Made by a program: the position numbers and the translations under genes
Assembly: GCF_013778505.1 (NCBI RefSeq)
Contig: NZ_JAAOWU010000013.1
Coordinates: 62,001-126,000 of the forward strand
Origin: Pseudomonas sivasensis
GTDB taxonomy: Bacteria > Pseudomonadota > Gammaproteobacteria > Pseudomonadales > Pseudomonadaceae
Reading direction: 5' to 3'
DNA: 64,000 nt
Shown here: piece after piece, positions 61,696 to 64,000 of the stretch
Numbering within the stretch: position 1 is the first letter of the stretch
Layout of the letters: each line of letters begins with the position of its first letter
The notes under the pieces: model-generated
Told to the model about the DNA's origin: nothing
The model's database searches: none
The model's input: only the letters and a program-made list of their open reading frames with translations

Positions 61696-62453
61696 TGCGA
61701 CCTCTGCTCAACACACTGGCGGCCTTGGCCCTCGGCGCGCTGGCGCTGTCGGCCCAGGCCGAGGAGCTCAAGGTAATGACCTCCGGTGGCTTCACCGCCG
61801 CTTATAAGTTGCTTGGCCCGCAGTATGCCCAGCAAAGCGGTGACACCCTCGATACCATTCTCGGCCCGTCCATGGGCAAGGCGCCGGAAGCGATTCCCAA
61901 CCGCCTGGCCAGGGGCGAACACGCCGATGTGGTGATCATGGTCGGCTACGCCCTGGATGACTTGATCAAACAAGGCAAGGTCGACCCAGCGTCTCGCGTG
62001 GAACTGGCGGACTCGCGGATTGGTTTGGTGGTGAAGGAAGGCGCGGCGAAACCCGCCATCGGCACCGATGCAGAGCTGAAGGCAGTGCTGAGCAAGGCCA
62101 AGTCAGTGGCGTACTCGGACAGTGCCAGCGGTGTGTATGTCGAGAAAGAGCTGTTCAAGAAGCTCGGCATGCCGGCCAAGGGCACGATGATCGAACGTAT
62201 TCCGGTGGCTGAACAGGTTGCCAAAGGTGACTACGAAGTGGGTCTGCAGCAGGTCGCCGAATTGTTGCCCGTACCGGGCGTGACCTATGTGGGCAAAATC
62301 CCCGAAGACGTGCAGTCCGTTACGCGTTTTGCAGCAGGTATTCCGGTGAACGCCGAACACCCGACCCAAGCCAAGGCGTTGCTGAAGTACCTGGCCTCGC
62401 CCGAGGCGCAACCGCTGGTGCAATCCACCGGCCTGGATTCGGTGTCACGCTGA
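61692..62453 (+). CDS. periplasmic ModA-like substrate-binding protein
   Basis: A 253-residue protein translationally coupled to the MFS gene. A signal peptide (MMRPLLNTLAALALGALALSAQA) leads into a class II PBP fold: ELKVMTSGGFTAAYKLLGPQY, NRLARGEHADVVIMVGYALDD, AYSDSASGVYVEKELFKKLG. This is the molybdate-binding-protein-like family with SxG anion loops, but without ABC partners. It may bind the same tricarboxylate as the carrier, or serve as a sensor. It converges with the LysR gene, overlapping by nine bases. Confidence 0.83.
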   Translation: MMRPLLNTLAALALGALALSAQAEELKVMTSGGFTAAYKLLGPQYAQQSGDTLDTILGPSMGKAPEAIPNRLARGEHADVVIMVGYALDDLIKQGKVDPASRVELADSRIGLVVKEGAAKPAIGTDAELKAVLSKAKSVAYSDSASGVYVEKELFKKLGMPAKGTMIERIPVAEQVAKGDYEVGLQQVAELLPVPGVTYVGKIPEDVQSVTRFAAGIPVNAEHPTQAKALLKYLASPEAQPLVQSTGLDSVSR

Positions 62454-63347
62454 CCGAAACGGCATCTCCCGCACCAACCGTTCCAACTCCAGCGCCGCGG
62501 GCGGCAATGTCCGCCCGCGGCGCTTGATCAAGCCCACATTGCGCATCACCTGCGGCTCCACCAACGGCACGCTTACCAGAACCGGGTGCGCGCACGCCGG
62601 CATTGCAATCGAAGGCACCATCGCTACCCCCAACCCCGCCTCCACCAACGCGATCATGGTGGTCACGTGGTGCGTCTCGCAGACACTCGGTTTTTTCACA
62701 CGTACGCCGCGCAAGGCCTGGTCAAGCAGGAAGCGGTTGCCCGAAGTTTTGTCCACCGTGATGTAGTCATGCTCAAAGGCTTCGGCCCAGGTCACGCTGT
62801 CACGTTCGGCCAACGGGTGATCACGGCGACAGGCGAGTACGTATCGCTCCTGCAGCAGCAATTCGAACTCCACTTCATCGGGCAGGCTGCCGCTGAAACT
62901 CACGCCAAAATCCGCCTCGCCATTTTCCACCGCATTGCACACCTCACCGGCACTGGCATCCAGCACCCGCAGGCGAATCTTTGGATACAGCTTGTGGAAT
63001 TCGGAGATCACGTGAGGCATGAAGTAGTACGCAGTCGAAGGCACGCAGGCGATGATGACATCGCCCATGCGCGTGGACGCGACGTTACTGATGCCCATCA
63101 GCGCGATGTCGAGGTCGTCGAGCATGCGCTCGACTTGCGGCAGGAATGCACGGCCCACCATGGTCAGGCTGACCCGTCGGGTGGTGCGCTCGAACAGCTT
63201 TACATCAAGCGCGGATTCAAGTTTTTCGATGCGCCGACTGAGCGCCGGTTGCGAGATACGGATGGCCTCCGCGGCGCCGCGAAAACTGCCCTTGTCTACC
63301 ACAGCGCGGAAGGCTTGGAGGTCGTTGAGGTCGAAGTTGATGATCAC
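62445..63347 (-). CDS. LysR-family regulator
   Basis: About 300 residues, starting at GTG 63347 (coding MIINFDLNDLQAFRAVVDKGS), which puts the HTH at the usual place; an ATG at 63410 would add 21 residues without a better ribosome site. HTH: FRGAAEAIRISQPALSRRIEKLESALDVKLFERTTR. The effector domain includes VPSTAYYFMPHVISEFHKLYP. It faces the MFS-binding protein pair and is a candidate regulator of it. Confidence 0.85.
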   Translation of the reverse strand: MIINFDLNDLQAFRAVVDKGSFRGAAEAIRISQPALSRRIEKLESALDVKLFERTTRRVSLTMVGRAFLPQVERMLDDLDIALMGISNVASTRMGDVIIACVPSTAYYFMPHVISEFHKLYPKIRLRVLDASAGEVCNAVENGEADFGVSFSGSLPDEVEFELLLQERYVLACRRDHPLAERDSVTWAEAFEHDYITVDKTSGNRFLLDQALRGVRVKKPSVCETHHVTTMIALVEAGLGVAMVPSIAMPACAHPVLVSVPLVEPQVMRNVGLIKRRGRTLPPAALELERLVREMPFRSA

Positions 63348-63558
63348 GGAGAACGGCCAGTCAATAGCGGGATGGACGGCATTATCGTACGACTGTCGGT
63401 GGGAAGCCATGCATGAGGACCGCCAGAAAAACTGCAGTTGTGGCTTAGCCGGATTCTGAGACCCCCGTCAGTTGCTTCCTGTTTTTTCTGACGTAAAGAC
63501 ACGCTCGCTCTGGTTCCCTAGAATCCCGCGTTCGACTTTATGACTAATGGACCCAGCC

Positions 63559-64000
63559 ATGGCCGAACCGATCGTAAAAAGCACACCACTGACTTGGTAC
63601 GTCGAGCATTTCGCCTTCTTCAGCGGTGCCTTTACCTTTCTCGCTATCGCGGGACTGTTGATATTTATCTACCGACGTTCCGGATCGCTGCTGTTTTTGC
63701 GGGATTGGATATGGCGGTTTTTTGGGGGCAAAACGCGCTTCGAAACAGAACGTTTTGAACGCATGCGCAAGGATTTGCGCGAGCTTGAATATTACCGCTA
63801 CGAATTCAACATCCCTGCCAAAACGCTGCGGGAGGCAGACTTGGCCGAGGATTGGATGTACAGCAATGAATTCGCCCCGCGCGACTTCGGCCGCGTGAAG
63901 CGCTACATAGAGTGGGGCGACTTCACAGCGCTGAATTTCATCACCCGGCGGTTCGCACAATGGCGCATCAACTGTTTTTTTGTACTCGCTTTCGTGCTTT
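63559..64000 (+). CDS. membrane protein of unknown function (3' end outside window)
   Basis: An open frame from ATG 63559 (MAEPIVKSTPLTWYVEHFAF) to the window end, at least 147 residues; an in-frame ATG at 63547 is the other choice. Residues ~20-37 (FFSGAFTFLAIAGLLIFIY) are a membrane helix. A long charged stretch follows (FETERFERMRKDLRELEYYRYEFN), then a second hydrophobic run begins at the edge (INCFFVLAFVL). No family is recognised. Confidence 0.7.
   Translation, partial: MAEPIVKSTPLTWYVEHFAFFSGAFTFLAIAGLLIFIYRRSGSLLFLRDWIWRFFGGKTRFETERFERMRKDLRELEYYRYEFNIPAKTLREADLAEDWMYSNEFAPRDFGRVKRYIEWGDFTALNFITRRFAQWRINCFFVLAFVL

Noticed and set aside
63466..63493. CGTCAG...CTGACG inverted repeat before the last gene
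   Set aside because: Arms are only 6 bp with a 16-base spacer and a T-rich loop; it may be chance.

Overview
The window looks like a chromosomal segment of a Pseudomonas of the fluorescens group. The grounds are the GC-rich coding sequence, the gene set (slt, pdxB, tusA, rlmM, acnA, lpxO, cysK, rnd next to a YcgL gene, pobA/pobR, a PA1571-like small gene) and about eleven copies of a short palindromic REP/REPIN-type repeat (gtgggagggggcttgctcccgat and its reverse). No rRNA, tRNA, phage, IS element or CRISPR array was seen.

Layout. 1-8.9 kb: the 5' end of an Uup-like ABC-F ATPase, soluble lytic transglycosylase slt, a 1300-residue multidomain toxin-like protein, an MsbA-like ABC exporter and a PA1571-like small protein. 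8.9-21.5 kb: housekeeping and metabolic genes (pdxB, a NorM-type MATE pump, tusA, rlmM, acnA, lpxO, cysK, a DUF748/AsmA-like protein, a MoxR ATPase with its VWA partner). 21.6-25.1 kb: the 5-oxoproline operon pxpA-pxpB-pxpC with a divergent LysR regulator. 25.2-35.9 kb: mostly single genes, including oligopeptidase B, a secreted ParB/Srx-like protein, YajD, a SpoU methyltransferase, a peptidase-like protein without its metal site, YcgN and a nitroreductase. 35.9-38.5 kb: a second toxin-like protein that shares the central part of the first but ends in a small protein-kinase-like domain. 38.6-45.3 kb: a hydroxyacid dehydrogenase, the rnd/ycgL pair, a methyltransferase, a PuuA-like glutamine synthetase, a PheC-like periplasmic dehydratase and a periplasmic double-Cache protein. 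45.4-64 kb: accessory catabolism and transport, rich in LysR regulators: a DHA2 drug exporter, pobA/pobR, an MBL-fold protein with an oxidoreductase, a 2-ketoarginine decarboxylase/aldehyde dehydrogenase operon, a cyanate-type MFS carrier, an orphan CHMI isomerase, and a citrate-type MFS carrier overlapping a periplasmic binding protein.

The most notable system is the toxin pair at 2707-6609 and 35935-38469. Both share a central module of roughly 450-500 residues that includes a hydrophobic segment. One then ends in a domain with a His-Gly/Cys dyad spaced like the C80 self-cleaving cysteine proteases of large toxins. The other ends in a kinase-like domain with the glycine loop, Lys, HxDxxxxN and metal-binding Asp all present. 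This is the layout of a polymorphic effector family with exchangeable C-terminal warheads. No obvious immunity gene lies beside either.

All functional calls come from reading the protein sequences and from family knowledge; no database search was run. Start codons were re-chosen where a Shine-Dalgarno sequence, family length or operon overlap argued for it. Two small genes (58 and 48 residues) were found by direct reading of intergenic DNA.
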